Assembly (NCBI RefSeq): GCF_027460065.1
Contig: NZ_JAPYZZ010000005.1
Location: 62,001-126,000, forward strand
DNA length: 64,000 bases
DNA from: Martinezella rhizogenes
GTDB lineage: Bacteria; Pseudomonadota; Alphaproteobacteria; Rhizobiales; Rhizobiaceae
Direction: 5' to 3'
Position numbers and translations under genes: made by a program. Within the stretch, counting starts at the first letter, position 1. Every line of letters begins with the position of its first letter. Shown piece after piece: positions 44,468-53,993 of this stretch. A model generated the notes under the pieces. It did no database searches. It was not told where the DNA came from and was given only the letters and a program-made list of their open reading frames with translations.

Positions 44468-45742
44468 TTACTTCAGCTTGCTTTGCAGCTCGTCCTTGAT
44501 CTGTGCCACCGCATCCGTGCCACTCATGAAGCCCTGAATGGCCGGCGCGATGACGTTGAGCGCGGCATCATAGGCAGGCGAGGCAACACCGGTGATCGTC
44601 GTCTTCGGATCGAACACCGCCGCTTCCGCCAGCGATGCATAGGTCGCGTTCGGCTGCATCGCCTTGTATTCGCCGCTTTCGGTGATCGATTTATAGGCGG
44701 GGATATGACCGGCATCGGCCCAGCTGATGGCGTGTTTTTCCATCCAGCCGATCACCTTCATCACGGCGGCGCGCTTCTCGCCCGAAACGGTCTTGTCACC
44801 CTGATTGGGAATGGCAAAGGCGTGTGAATCCGCCCAGGTGGCGCGTTTGCCCATGAAAGGCGGAACCTCGACTGCGCTCCACTTGAAGCCCAGCTTGCCG
44901 TTTTTCTCCAGGTCCTTGTAGGTCGGCACTTCCCAGACGCCATTCAGCTGGAAGACGGATTTTCCGGCGGAGAAGAGCGCAACCGAGGCAGGATATTCCG
45001 CCTGCTCAGGCGCCCAGCCGTTTTCGCGCCATTTCGACATGGTGTCGATCGCCTTGGCGGCCTTTTCGGCATTGTCACCGGCCAGCACCTCGCCATTGGT
45101 GACGAGTTCACCGCCCTGCTGCGAGAACAGGGTGTAGAAGACGCGCCAGACACCGGCTTCACCGCCGGACTGGTAGGTCACCGGCGTCTCAACGCCTTTC
45201 TCCTTCGCCCAAGCCAACGCCTTCTCAAAGTCATCCATCGTCTTGATGCCGGTCAACTTGCCTTCGGCATCGATATAGGGCGAGCCCTTGAGAAGATCGG
45301 CATTGTAATAAAGAATAAGCGCGTGAATATCGAAAGGCACGGCATAAAGCTTGCCATCATGGGTGGCCGCCTCGAGCGGCGCGCTGAAGAAATCGTCCTT
45401 CTTCAGGCCGGCTTCCTCCAGGTCCTTGTCCGTGATCTCGCTCAGCACCTTTTCTTGCAGGGCAAGCGGCGCGCGCGACAAGTGATAGGTCATGACATCG
45501 GGTCCTTCCCCGACGGCAGAGGCGGTTCGCACTTTGGTATAAAAGGGGACGCCCCATTCCAGCGTCGTACCCTTGACCTGAATATCCGGGTGCTCCTTGT
45601 TGAAGGCATCGATCAGCGCCTTCATGCGCACGCCGTCACCGCCGGACAGAAAGTCCCACCAGACGATATCCTGTTTGGCCAGCGCCGGCAGGGCCGTCAA
45701 ACCCAGAACCGTGCCAACAAGCAATGTCTTGATCAGTCGCAT
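44468..45742 (-). CDS. Carbohydrate ABC transporter substrate-binding protein
   Basis: A 424-residue family 1 sugar-binding protein with a Sec signal (MRLIKTLLVGTVLGLTALPALA). It has DIVWWDFLSGGDGVRMKALIDAFNKEHPDIQVKG and GKLYAVPFDIHALILYYN, typical of oligosaccharide-binding members. It lies in the operon GH51, ATPase, binding protein, permease, permease. A good GGAGGAG ribosome site precedes the ATG. Confidence 0.9.
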   Translation of the reverse strand: MRLIKTLLVGTVLGLTALPALAKQDIVWWDFLSGGDGVRMKALIDAFNKEHPDIQVKGTTLEWGVPFYTKVRTASAVGEGPDVMTYHLSRAPLALQEKVLSEITDKDLEEAGLKKDDFFSAPLEAATHDGKLYAVPFDIHALILYYNADLLKGSPYIDAEGKLTGIKTMDDFEKALAWAKEKGVETPVTYQSGGEAGVWRVFYTLFSQQGGELVTNGEVLAGDNAEKAAKAIDTMSKWRENGWAPEQAEYPASVALFSAGKSVFQLNGVWEVPTYKDLEKNGKLGFKWSAVEVPPFMGKRATWADSHAFAIPNQGDKTVSGEKRAAVMKVIGWMEKHAISWADAGHIPAYKSITESGEYKAMQPNATYASLAEAAVFDPKTTITGVASPAYDAALNVIAPAIQGFMSGTDAVAQIKDELQSKLK

Positions 45743-45816
45743 CGTTCACTCCTCCCGTTTATGTGGAAACACCCCTGCTGGGGCGGTCTGCTGCATCGAA
45801 AGGCGCCTCCTCGCGC

Positions 45817-46890
45817 CTATCGCAATCTTTTGCCGTCGCTATCGAAAACCATGATGTGGTCGGGCGAGGCGCTCAGCGGGACGGACCGGCCATCCAGACT
45901 TTCGCGCGAGCCCTGCCGCTGCACGATGATTTCCTTGCCCGAGGCCGCGCGTGTGTAGAGATAGGAAACATCCCCCAACTCCTCCGCCACCTCGACATTG
46001 ACAGGCAGGGCGCCATCCTGCGCGATCGTCAGATGCTCCGGCCGAACGCCGATTTCGACCCGCTGGCCAGCGGAAACAGGCTGCGAAAGCCGCGCTTCGA
46101 GATGTCTCTGGCCACCATTGAGGGAAAGCGTCACGACGCCGTTTCGCTGTTCGACAATCTGCGCCTGCAAGAAGTTCATCGCCGGCGAGCCGATGAAGCC
46201 CGCCACGAACCGGTTATCAGGATCGTCATAAAGAGTGAGCGGTGCACCCGCCTGCTGCACAACGCCGCCTTTCAGCACGAAAATCTTGTCCGCAAGCGTC
46301 ATGGCCTCCACCTGGTCATGCGTGACATAGATCATCGTGGCGCCGAGCTTGCGGTGAAGACGCGTCAGTTCCAGCCGCATCTGGACGCGCAGCTCCGCAT
46401 CGAGGTTCGAAAGCGGCTCGTCGAAAAGGAAGACCTTCGGCTGCCGCACGATGGCGCGGCCGATCGCCACGCGCTGCCGTTGGCCGCCCGAAAGCTGCGA
46501 CGGTTTTTTATGCAGATGGTCTTCAAGCTGCAGGATGCGGGCAGCCTCGCCCACCCTTTCATTCACCTCGGCTTTCGGGCGGCGCGCAAGCCGCAGGCTG
46601 AAAGCCATGTTCTCGAACACACTGAGATGCGGATAAAGCGCATAGTTCTGGAACACCATGGCGACGCCGCGTTCGGCCGGTTCGACGGCCGTGACATCAC
46701 GGTCGTCGATGGCGATGCGGCCGCCGCTGGTCTCTTCAAGACCGGCAATCATGCGCAGCAGCGTGGATTTACCGCAACCGGAAGGCCCGACAAAGACCGC
46801 AAAGCTGCCGGTCGGGATTTCCATCGAGACATCCCGGATCGCTGCGAAAGATCCGAAGGACTTGGCTATATTGTTGAGACGGACACCCAT
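45817..46890 (-). CDS. Carbohydrate ABC ATPase (MalK/MsmK-like)
   Basis: A 357-residue ATPase with [43 protein letters not shown], and a C-terminal regulatory beta domain. It starts 7 bp after the GH51 gene stop and precedes the binding-protein gene. It powers import of the oligosaccharide. Confidence 0.92.
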   Translation of the reverse strand: MGVRLNNIAKSFGSFAAIRDVSMEIPTGSFAVFVGPSGCGKSTLLRMIAGLEETSGGRIAIDDRDVTAVEPAERGVAMVFQNYALYPHLSVFENMAFSLRLARRPKAEVNERVGEAARILQLEDHLHKKPSQLSGGQRQRVAIGRAIVRQPKVFLFDEPLSNLDAELRVQMRLELTRLHRKLGATMIYVTHDQVEAMTLADKIFVLKGGVVQQAGAPLTLYDDPDNRFVAGFIGSPAMNFLQAQIVEQRNGVVTLSLNGGQRHLEARLSQPVSAGQRVEIGVRPEHLTIAQDGALPVNVEVAEELGDVSYLYTRAASGKEIIVQRQGSRESLDGRSVPLSASPDHIMVFDSDGKRLR

Positions 46891-46897
46891 GGCCGCC

Positions 46898-48409
46898 TCA
46901 CTGAACCTTCAGCCGCAGCACATGATAGGACAGTGCCGGCACGGAACCCTTCAACGCCCCGTCTTCGACGCCAACGCCGCTGCCCGGCGTCGGCACGACG
47001 CGATCCGGCTGATCCGGCCCGTTGCCGACACGCAGGTCATATCCCGCCATGGCAAGATGCAGGTCGAGTGTTGCCGACGAGAACCCGGTGAGGCTGACAT
47101 TGATATCGGCCGCCTCGGTGAGATGCCGGTTCAGCACGAACAGCGTCACCATACCTTCGGCTTCATCATAGACACCGGCGACGTCGAGATATTTGACGTC
47201 ATCGGCCGCGTTGCAATCATAGGTCGGGCAATCGACCGCGACATTCAGCGCAACGCCGCGACCATAAAGCGAGGCGAACTGATAGGGGTAATAGATCGTC
47301 TGGCGCCAGGCCGGACCGTTCTTTTCCGCCCGGATGGGGGCGATGACATTGACGAGCTGGGCGATGCAGGCGATGCGCACGCGATCCGAACGGCGGATGA
47401 ACTCATTGAGCAGACCGGCGACAAAAAGCGCATCCTCGAAGTTATAAGTCTCTTCCAGAAGTGCCGGCGCTTCCGGCCAGTCCCAGCTCTTGATACGTTT
47501 GCCGTCGTCTTCGCGAATATGATACCAGACGTTCCATTCGTCAAAGCAGATGGACACGTCGTTCTTGGCGCGCTTCTTCGCCTTCACGTAATCGATGACA
47601 CCGGCAATGGTCTGGATGTAGCGCCCGGTTTCTTCGATCTTGCCGAAATAATTGAGCGTGTCGCGGCTGTTATTGCCGAAATATTTGTGCAGCGAGATGT
47701 GATCGACATTCTCGTAGCATTCCTCCAGCACCTCGCGCTCCCATTCGGGATAAGTCGGCATGCCGTCATTGGAGCTGCCGCAGACGATCGCTTCAATTGT
47801 CGGGTCGAAGCCCTTGAAAGCCTTGGCGGTTTCGTTGGCCAGACGGCCATATTCCACTGCGGTCTTGTGGCCGATCTGCCAGGGGCCGTCCATCTCGTTG
47901 CCGAGGCACCACATCTTCACGCCGTGGGGCTTTTCCGTGCCGTGGCTGCGGCGCAGATCGCTGAGCGCCGTACCACCTGGGAAATTCACATATTCGAGGA
48001 AGTTGCGGGCATCATCCAGACCACGGGAACCGAGATTGACGGCAAGCATCATCTCGATACCGGCCATCTGCGCCCAGTCGGCAAATTCGTTGATGCCGAT
48101 CTGGTTGGTTTCCTTCGAACGCCAGGCAAGGTCGAGACGGATGGGGCGCTGGTCGCGCGGGCCGATGCCGTCCTCCCAGCGATAGGCAGACACGAAGTTG
48201 CCGCCGGGATAACGGATGGCCGGGATTTTCAGGTCCTGCACGAATTTCAGGACGTCCTTGCGAAAGCCGTTCGCATCCGCCTGCGGATGGCCGGGCTCAT
48301 AAATCCCGCCATAGATCGCACGCCCCATATGTTCGATGAAGGCGGAATACAGACGATCGTCGATACGCCCAATCCGGAAGTCCCGGTGGACTGAAACCCG
48401 CGCTTTCAT
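46898..48409 (-). CDS. Intracellular alpha-L-arabinofuranosidase, GH51
   Basis: A 503-residue GH51 enzyme. IRYPGGNFVSAYRWEDGIGP lies near residue 72. The acid/base Glu is in WCLGNEMDGPW and the nucleophile Glu in CFDEWNVWYH. No signal peptide is present, so it acts in the cytoplasm on imported arabino-oligosaccharides. It is the first gene of the operon that also encodes the ABC importer, with a divergently placed ArsR-type regulator on the same strand upstream. The start follows GGGAGGAGAG. Confidence 0.93.
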   Translation of the reverse strand: MKARVSVHRDFRIGRIDDRLYSAFIEHMGRAIYGGIYEPGHPQADANGFRKDVLKFVQDLKIPAIRYPGGNFVSAYRWEDGIGPRDQRPIRLDLAWRSKETNQIGINEFADWAQMAGIEMMLAVNLGSRGLDDARNFLEYVNFPGGTALSDLRRSHGTEKPHGVKMWCLGNEMDGPWQIGHKTAVEYGRLANETAKAFKGFDPTIEAIVCGSSNDGMPTYPEWEREVLEECYENVDHISLHKYFGNNSRDTLNYFGKIEETGRYIQTIAGVIDYVKAKKRAKNDVSICFDEWNVWYHIREDDGKRIKSWDWPEAPALLEETYNFEDALFVAGLLNEFIRRSDRVRIACIAQLVNVIAPIRAEKNGPAWRQTIYYPYQFASLYGRGVALNVAVDCPTYDCNAADDVKYLDVAGVYDEAEGMVTLFVLNRHLTEAADINVSLTGFSSATLDLHLAMAGYDLRVGNGPDQPDRVVPTPGSGVGVEDGALKGSVPALSYHVLRLKVQ

Positions 48410-48431
48410 AGGCTCTCCTCCCTGCGCATTT

Positions 48432-48470
48432 ATATCTTAAAATATGATATGAACCATATTTGATAATATA
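48432..48470. promoter_or_regulatory. AT-rich dyads upstream of GH51, putative operator
   Basis: Overlapping inverted repeats occur here: ATATC-N9-GATAT at 48433-48451 and AAATAT-N10-ATATTT at about 48440-48461. They lie within 25-60 bp upstream of the GH51 start, next to the probable regulator gene. ArsR-family repressors often bind such AT-rich imperfect palindromes. Confidence 0.45.
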
Positions 48471-48530
48471 GTTGCCGAGGGAATCCGCGCCTGTCAACCG
48501 CGAAAATCATACTTTTGAAAATTGAGGGGT

Positions 48531-49460
48531 TCAGCCCGCGGTACGCAGGCGCAGGACGATGTCCTGATCGTAATTGCCGAAACCGCGGCCGAATATATTC
48601 AATCCGCCGGGATGTTTTGCATCGGCCTTGACCTCGATGCGCAACCGGATGGACCGATGGCTGACGAGATCGATATCCGCAAGCGTGACGTCCGAAATTC
48701 GCGTTCCGTCGACATAGGTTCCCTGTGGCGTGATGCGCCAGGTTTTCAGCATGCCATATTGGGACCCGGAGAGTTTCCACCAGTCTGGTGTAAAGACGCC
48801 CCGCTTGTCACCGAAGTCGCCGGGCGAGGTCCAGACACCGATTTCCTTGCCATTTACCGATAGCGTGATATCGGATGGCCAGTTGCTGTGGGTTCCCGGC
48901 ACCTCGGAACTGACTTCCATCGAAAACTCGATTTCCTCGACGTCCCGACCTTGAATCTTGGCATTATTGGGGAATTGATACTCCACGAAACCCGAGGTCA
49001 GCCACAGCAGCGCCGTCTTCATACGGTCCGGATCCATGAATGTATCGGGCACATCCAGCAGCCCGATGATACCCTCCGGCGAGCAGATGCCGCAGGGCGC
49101 GGTGACCGAACTCTGCGTATAAAGACCGAGCGGCATCGCTACTGCAATATAGTTGGAAGCTGCCGGCGTCTCCGGTTTCCGGAAGGAAACGATAAGCTCG
49201 TCGCAGGTGGCAAAGCAGATTTTCTGGCTGCCCTTGCGCGCCTTTCGCGTCTCCGTTCGCAGCAGCCCCGCCTCTTCGAGAACCGCCACGCCGGCCGATA
49301 CGGTGGATTGCGGCAGCGCCAACCTCTGGGCGATCTCGTTGACGTTCAGACCACTGGACTCATGCAGCAATTTCAATATCTGCACGCGGATCAGCGAGGC
49401 GGCCGCCTTCAGCACATCGAATTCTTTTTCAGCATCAACGAGGAGGAAATTGGGCGCCAT
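48531..49460 (-). CDS. ArsR-type HTH regulator with large C-terminal sensory domain
   Basis: A 309-residue protein. The N-terminal 85 residues are a winged helix (SLIRVQILKLLHESSGLNVNEIAQRLALPQSTVSAGVAVLEEAGLLRTETRKARKG) like ArsR. The remaining ~220 residues are beta-rich (GRDVEEIEFSMEVSSEVPGTHSNWPSDITLSVNGKEIGVW), recalling a jelly-roll carbohydrate-binding domain. Classical ArsR proteins are only ~100 residues. It lies 121 bp upstream of the GH51 operon on the same strand and probably senses an arabinose-type ligand directly. Confidence 0.75.
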   Translation of the reverse strand: MAPNFLLVDAEKEFDVLKAAASLIRVQILKLLHESSGLNVNEIAQRLALPQSTVSAGVAVLEEAGLLRTETRKARKGSQKICFATCDELIVSFRKPETPAASNYIAVAMPLGLYTQSSVTAPCGICSPEGIIGLLDVPDTFMDPDRMKTALLWLTSGFVEYQFPNNAKIQGRDVEEIEFSMEVSSEVPGTHSNWPSDITLSVNGKEIGVWTSPGDFGDKRGVFTPDWWKLSGSQYGMLKTWRITPQGTYVDGTRISDVTLADIDLVSHRSIRLRIEVKADAKHPGGLNIFGRGFGNYDQDIVLRLRTAG

Positions 49461-49600
49461 TGTCTAATCTTCAGATTTATCGATCCAGATCAGAATTTCT
49501 GGCTTAAATGCCCTGCCCTTGTCCAGTCCTGTTTGTCATAAAGCCGTAGTAGAGAGCGTAAAGCGCCGCTCATCCCCTCGCGATCCTCTCGCAATCAATG

Positions 49601-49649
49601 AAAAAAGCACCGCCACACGGCTGCGAGACCGCGTGGCGGTGCCCTTTTT
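49601..49649 (-). terminator. Strong intrinsic terminator after the orphan binding-protein gene
   Basis: GCACCGCCAC (49607-49616) pairs perfectly with GTGGCGGTGC (49633-49642), with a further CGG/CCG inside the loop. It is flanked by AAAAAA (49601-49606) and TTTTT (49645-49649), so it can stop transcripts from either side. For the leftward binding-protein gene ending at 49654 it is a textbook terminator. Confidence 0.9.
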
Positions 49650-49653
49650 GTCG

Positions 49654-50946
49654 TCAACCGCGCTTGCGCAGGGTCCGCGTGCCGGTGTCGACAAGATTCT
49701 GCGCCGCCTCATCGACGCTGGCGCGACCGAAGGCAAGCGAATCGGCAATCGGCCGCATCACACCACGGTCGAATTCATTGGCGCCGATCGGGGCGGGTTC
49801 CGGATAGGGATCGAGTTTGCCGGACAGGCCCTCGATATAATCCACCGTCTTGCGTTCGGTCTCGTTGAGGCTTGGCAACACCGCCTCGCGCACCTTTTTC
49901 GCCGGCGGCACGCCGCGCTCGACACCCAGAACCTTGCCGGCGTCAACATCGTTGACGAAGAAGTTGATGAACTTCGCCGCCGCTTCCGGATTGGTGGAGG
50001 TGGAGGAAATGCACCAGATAAGACCCGGCCGATAATAATGTCCGGTCGGCTTGCCCTCACCCTCACCGGGCAACATGCCGATGGACAGCGTCTTCTTGTT
50101 GAGCGCCTGGTAACCCACGAGTTGGTTGGAATAGGCAAAACCGATGGCCGAATTGCCAAGCGTCAAAGCGTTGGATTCGATGGTATTGTCATCACGCGTC
50201 TGGATATCGGCGGAAACGCAGACCTTGTCCTCGCGCAGCTTCTCCCAGTAGGCGAACCATTCCTTGGCGTCTTCCTTATTGAAACCGATGGTGCCATCCT
50301 GGAACAGGAGCTTGCCACGCTGGCGCAGCCACACATCGAAAACATAATGATACCGCGCGCCATAGGGCACCGCCCAGTAGTTTCGCTTTGCCGGGCCATT
50401 CTTCTTGAAATCCCGCGCCAGCTCTGCCAATGCCGTCCACGTGATCTGCCCCGCCGGCATGGAGACGCCCGCTTCCTTCAGCGCCTCGGCATCATACATC
50501 ATGCAGAAGGAGTTGAGCCCGAGGCCAACGCCATAAAGCTTGCCATCGATACGGCAAAGATCGATCTCGCTCTTGCCGAAGTTGGAAAGATCAAGCGCCG
50601 AGCCGACGAACTGGTCGAGTTCCATGCAGGCGCCACGGCCGGAATAATCGGCAATCGTGGAAGGTTCGAGCTGGAAGATATCGGCGACATTGCGCCCCGC
50701 CATGGAGGTCGCAAGCTTGGTCCAGTAGTCGGAACCGGCAATCATCTCGCCGCTTACCACCGTTTGCGGATCGGCCTTCTGGTAGAGCGAAATCACCTCA
50801 TTGGTGCGCTTGTTGCGGTCTGCCGAGCCCCACCATACGCAACGAAGCCGGGTTTCCGCCGCCATCGCGCGAAAACCGCCCGCCGCGGCCCCCAGGCCGG
50901 CCAGCGCCGCCGTCACCAGAAATCCACGTCTATCGATCATTTGCAT
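49654..50946 (-). CDS. Orphan ABC sugar-binding protein
   Basis: A 430-residue family 1 binding protein with an RR-containing leader (MIDRRGFLVTAALAGLGAAAGG, Tat-like). It is clearly a paralogue of the binding protein at 58953 (shared VWWGSADRNKRTNEVISLY/MLWWGSQERADRTNKAISAY, GSDYWTKLAT/WSDYWPRLAT, DGKLYGVGLGLNS/DGKLYGINLGVNS). It has no permease or ATPase gene of its own and is ended by a strong terminator. Starts at 50946 or 50940 are both compatible with GGGAGGAG. It is divergent from a LacI regulator with TTGCAA repeats between them. Confidence 0.87.
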   Translation of the reverse strand: MQMIDRRGFLVTAALAGLGAAAGGFRAMAAETRLRCVWWGSADRNKRTNEVISLYQKADPQTVVSGEMIAGSDYWTKLATSMAGRNVADIFQLEPSTIADYSGRGACMELDQFVGSALDLSNFGKSEIDLCRIDGKLYGVGLGLNSFCMMYDAEALKEAGVSMPAGQITWTALAELARDFKKNGPAKRNYWAVPYGARYHYVFDVWLRQRGKLLFQDGTIGFNKEDAKEWFAYWEKLREDKVCVSADIQTRDDNTIESNALTLGNSAIGFAYSNQLVGYQALNKKTLSIGMLPGEGEGKPTGHYYRPGLIWCISSTSTNPEAAAKFINFFVNDVDAGKVLGVERGVPPAKKVREAVLPSLNETERKTVDYIEGLSGKLDPYPEPAPIGANEFDRGVMRPIADSLAFGRASVDEAAQNLVDTGTRTLRKRG

Positions 50947-50962
50947 CTGCTCCTCCCGCGTT

Positions 50963-51044
50963 TTGCAAATTTTTCAGATGTCACTTAAATTCTTGCAAAT
51001 TTTCTTAGTTTGCAATATTTGCATCACAATAGATTTTTTTGCAA
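50963..51044. promoter_or_regulatory. Four TTGCAA motifs in LacI divergent promoter
   Basis: TTGCAA, itself palindromic, occurs at 50963, 50993, 51010 and 51039 (spacings 30, 17 and 29), plus TTGCAT at 51019, all within an AT-rich 112-bp divergent promoter. LacI-type operators are commonly built from TTGCAA-like half sites, so this is a likely multi-site operator for the adjacent LacI protein. Confidence 0.55.
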
Positions 51045-51058
51045 GCGCAGGAGACGAT

Positions 51059-52123
51059 ATGAACGATACGCCCGACATCAGCCGCCCGCGCCAGTCGGAT
51101 ATCGCCCAGCGCGCCGGCGTCTCCATCAGCACCGTCTCGCGGGTTCTGGCAGGCGAAAAGGGTATCAGCGCTTCGATCCAGACCAAGGTTCTGGGGGTGG
51201 CGGCGGAACTCGGTTATCCGCTACGGCCGGTCACCAGCCAGACGGGCAGCGTGCCGCTGGAAGGCAAGAAGGTGCTCGCCCTCATGTCCGCCGAGCGTGC
51301 GACCGGCGATATCGGCGCGTTTTATCACGATATTTTCGACATGCTGCGCAGCCTTGCCCAGACGGATGGGTTCGAACTCGACATTCGGCTGCTGCACCAG
51401 AAACAGGTGGATGACGCCCTGACGCAGCGCGTCTGCGAAGCGGACGGCCTTCTCGCCATCGGCCTCGACCCTGAGGATGAGATCATCCATCGCATCACGC
51501 AGGGCGTGCTGCAGCCGGTTCTGGTCAACAGTGCCGATCCCTCGATGATGCTCGATTGCGTTTCGCCTTCCAACTTTTACGGAGGCGCGCTGGCGGCACG
51601 GCGGCTGCTGGAACTCGGCCATAGCAAGGTCGCTTATATCGGCCCGCACCACCGCCACACCATACGCGAACGCATGCGCGGCTTCCGCCAAACCATCCTT
51701 GAACAGCAAGGAACCGTCTATGAGGAATTCCTGCTCACGACAGTGGATAGCGGCTTCGGTCAGGCAGGCGATGCGGTTCGCCAGCTGCTCGCCAAAAACC
51801 CCGATCTCACCGGTATTTTCTGCATGAACGATGCGATCGCGCTCGGCGCGCTGGGAGCGGCACAGGAACTTGGCCTCGCCGTTCCCGACGATATTTCCAT
51901 CATCGGCTTCGACGACCTGCCCTTTGCGGAACTGTCCACTCCCCGCCTCAGCACCATCCGCGTCGATCGCCGTGAAATCGCCCGCGAGGCGGTGGAACTG
52001 ATGCGCCGCCGGCTGACAGAGCCTTCCGCCAATGCCCGGCAGGTGCAGCTGGGCGTGCAGCTGGTGGCGGGAGAGACCGCAGGCAATGCGAAAAAGACGG
52101 GAAAGGCGACACGTAATGCATGA
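51059..52123 (+). CDS. LacI-family transcriptional regulator
   Basis: A 354-residue LacI protein. The N-terminal HTH is QSDIAQRAGVSISTVSRVLAGEKGISASIQTKVL, with a hinge and periplasmic-binding-like effector domain following (VPDDISIIGFDDLPFAELSTPRLSTIRVDRREIAREAV). ATG 51059 follows CAGGAGA. It overlaps the DUF2264 gene by 8 bp and so is co-transcribed with it. It probably controls both divergent directions in response to the sugar handled by the locus. Confidence 0.9.
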   Translation: MNDTPDISRPRQSDIAQRAGVSISTVSRVLAGEKGISASIQTKVLGVAAELGYPLRPVTSQTGSVPLEGKKVLALMSAERATGDIGAFYHDIFDMLRSLAQTDGFELDIRLLHQKQVDDALTQRVCEADGLLAIGLDPEDEIIHRITQGVLQPVLVNSADPSMMLDCVSPSNFYGGALAARRLLELGHSKVAYIGPHHRHTIRERMRGFRQTILEQQGTVYEEFLLTTVDSGFGQAGDAVRQLLAKNPDLTGIFCMNDAIALGALGAAQELGLAVPDDISIIGFDDLPFAELSTPRLSTIRVDRREIAREAVELMRRRLTEPSANARQVQLGVQLVAGETAGNAKKTGKATRNA

Positions 52124-53993
52124 TGCGGCAAACAATGATCCGATGACCCGTTTCAACCCGCTGCATGGCAATCCGCTCAAGACCCGCGCCGATGTCCGGC
52201 GTGCGCTCGATGACAGTTTCGCGCCCCTGCTCCCCTATTTTTCACCGGGTGGGGCAAGGGTAACCCTCAGCGGCACCGCCGCGCATTTCGACCGGGCCGC
52301 GGCCGATCTGGAGGGATTTGCCCGCCCGCTCTGGGGCATCGCGCCGCTTGCGCTGAGCGGCGACAGTTTTGAGCATTGGCCACTTCTGGCAAAAGGCATC
52401 GCCAACGGCACCGATCCCGCCCATCCCGATTACTGGGGCGATGTGCGCCAGAAGGACCAGCGGCTGGTGGAGCTTGCAGCACTTGGTTTCGCATTGCGGC
52501 TTGCGCCGCAACATCTCTGGGAGCCATTGTCCGACGCGCAGAAGGATAATGTAAGCCGCTACCTGTTGACGGCACGCGAGCGCAATTATGCCGATAATAA
52601 CTGGAAGTTTTTCCGGGTGATGGTCGACATGGCACTCGACCATCTCGGCATCGGTTTCGACCGCAGCCTGACCGAGACATTCCAGAAGGAACTGGACAGT
52701 TTCTACATTGCCGATGGCTGGTATCGCGACGGCAATTATCGCCGCATCGACCACTATATCGCCTTCGCCATGCATTTTTACGGCCTGATCTATGCCAGGC
52801 TCAGCAAGCCTGACGATGCCTATGCCGCACGTTATCGCGAGCGCGCCCGCCTCTTCGCCGGCGATTTCGCCAGCTGGTTCGACGAGGATGGTGGCGCGCT
52901 GGCCTTCGGTCGTTCCATGACCTATCGTTTCGCCTGCGGCGGCTTCTGGGCCGGCCTTGCCTTCGCCGATGAGGAAGCACTGCCCTGGGGCGAGATCAAG
53001 GGGCTTTATCTGAGCCATCTGCGCTGGTGGGCGAACAAGCCGATTGCGGATCGCGATGGCGTGCTTTCCATCGGTTATGCCTATCCGCAGCTGACCATGT
53101 CTGAAAGCTACAACTCGGCCGGTTCGCCCTATTGGGCCTTCAAGGCCTTCCTGCCGCTGGCGCTTCCAGAAAGCCACCCCTTCTGGCTGGCGGAGGAAAA
53201 ACTGCCCCCGGCGGTTTCAAAACCCCGGCCGCTCGTTCATCCCGGCATGGTGATGACGAGGACCAAGGGCAACGTCACCGCACTTTCCAGCGGGCAGGAG
53301 AACCTCTCCATGCGCGGCGGGCCGGAGAAATACGCCAAATTCGCCTATTCCTCCCGTTACGGCTTCGGCGTCGAGGTGGATGAGCGCGGTTTCAAGACCA
53401 ATGGTTTCGACAATATGCTGGCCTTCTCCGACGACGGCCTGCATTACCGGGTGCGTGAGACCAATCAGAAGGTTCTGCTTGCGGGGAATAACCTGCGGGC
53501 GACATGGAAACCGTTCTCCGATGTCGAAGTCGAAACGACGCTGGCGGCGGCGGGGGACTGGCATATCAGGCTGCATCGAATTTCCTCCCCGCGCCCTCTT
53601 TCCGTCACCGAAGGTGGCTTCGCAATCAACCGCAATGACGGCGACAGGGATGTTGTGAACGAGGCAACCGGCCGGACAACGGCAGATAGCGGCACCGATA
53701 TATCGGCCATCGTCGATCTCGGTTCCACAATAAGTCGTCAGGGCGTGGCGCTGAAGGCGCTGCCAAACACCAACCTTATCAACGCCAAAACCACGGTGCC
53801 GCAATTGCGGGGCGAGATTCCGCCTGGCGAAACCCTCCTCGCCTGCGCCGTTTTTGCAGGGTTGTCAGCACCTGAAAGTGAAAGAGCCTTGGCAGCCGCC
53901 CCCGCGCGCCCGGACCTTGAGGCGCTCGACCGCCTGTTTGCAGAACACGGTGTCCCCGTCAGCAGCATGGCGGCGACCGGAGAACCGCAATGA
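52116..53993 (+). CDS. DUF2264 family protein, putative glycan-active enzyme
   Basis: A 625-residue protein of the DUF2264 type. The N-terminal ~380 residues appear as an alpha/alpha-barrel-like region (VRQKDQRLVELAALGFALRLAPQHLWEPLSDAQK; ADGWYRDGNYRRIDHYIAFAMHFYGLIYAR; FGRSMTYRFACGGFWAGLAF). The C-terminal part is beta-rich (AKFAYSSRYGFGVEVDERGFKTNGFDNMLAF). The layout resembles polysaccharide lyases and heparinases, but no activity is proven. There is no signal peptide. The LacI stop overlaps its start, so it is the first catabolic gene of the operon. A start at 52143 is also possible. Confidence 0.8.
   Translation: MHDAANNDPMTRFNPLHGNPLKTRADVRRALDDSFAPLLPYFSPGGARVTLSGTAAHFDRAAADLEGFARPLWGIAPLALSGDSFEHWPLLAKGIANGTDPAHPDYWGDVRQKDQRLVELAALGFALRLAPQHLWEPLSDAQKDNVSRYLLTARERNYADNNWKFFRVMVDMALDHLGIGFDRSLTETFQKELDSFYIADGWYRDGNYRRIDHYIAFAMHFYGLIYARLSKPDDAYAARYRERARLFAGDFASWFDEDGGALAFGRSMTYRFACGGFWAGLAFADEEALPWGEIKGLYLSHLRWWANKPIADRDGVLSIGYAYPQLTMSESYNSAGSPYWAFKAFLPLALPESHPFWLAEEKLPPAVSKPRPLVHPGMVMTRTKGNVTALSSGQENLSMRGGPEKYAKFAYSSRYGFGVEVDERGFKTNGFDNMLAFSDDGLHYRVRETNQKVLLAGNNLRATWKPFSDVEVETTLAAAGDWHIRLHRISSPRPLSVTEGGFAINRNDGDRDVVNEATGRTTADSGTDISAIVDLGSTISRQGVALKALPNTNLINAKTTVPQLRGEIPPGETLLACAVFAGLSAPESERALAAAPARPDLEALDRLFAEHGVPVSSMAATGEPQ

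Noticed and set aside
46658-48394. Long plus-strand open frame opposite the ATPase and GH51 genes
   Set aside because: It covers two well-supported genes in antisense and its composition has no recognisable domain.
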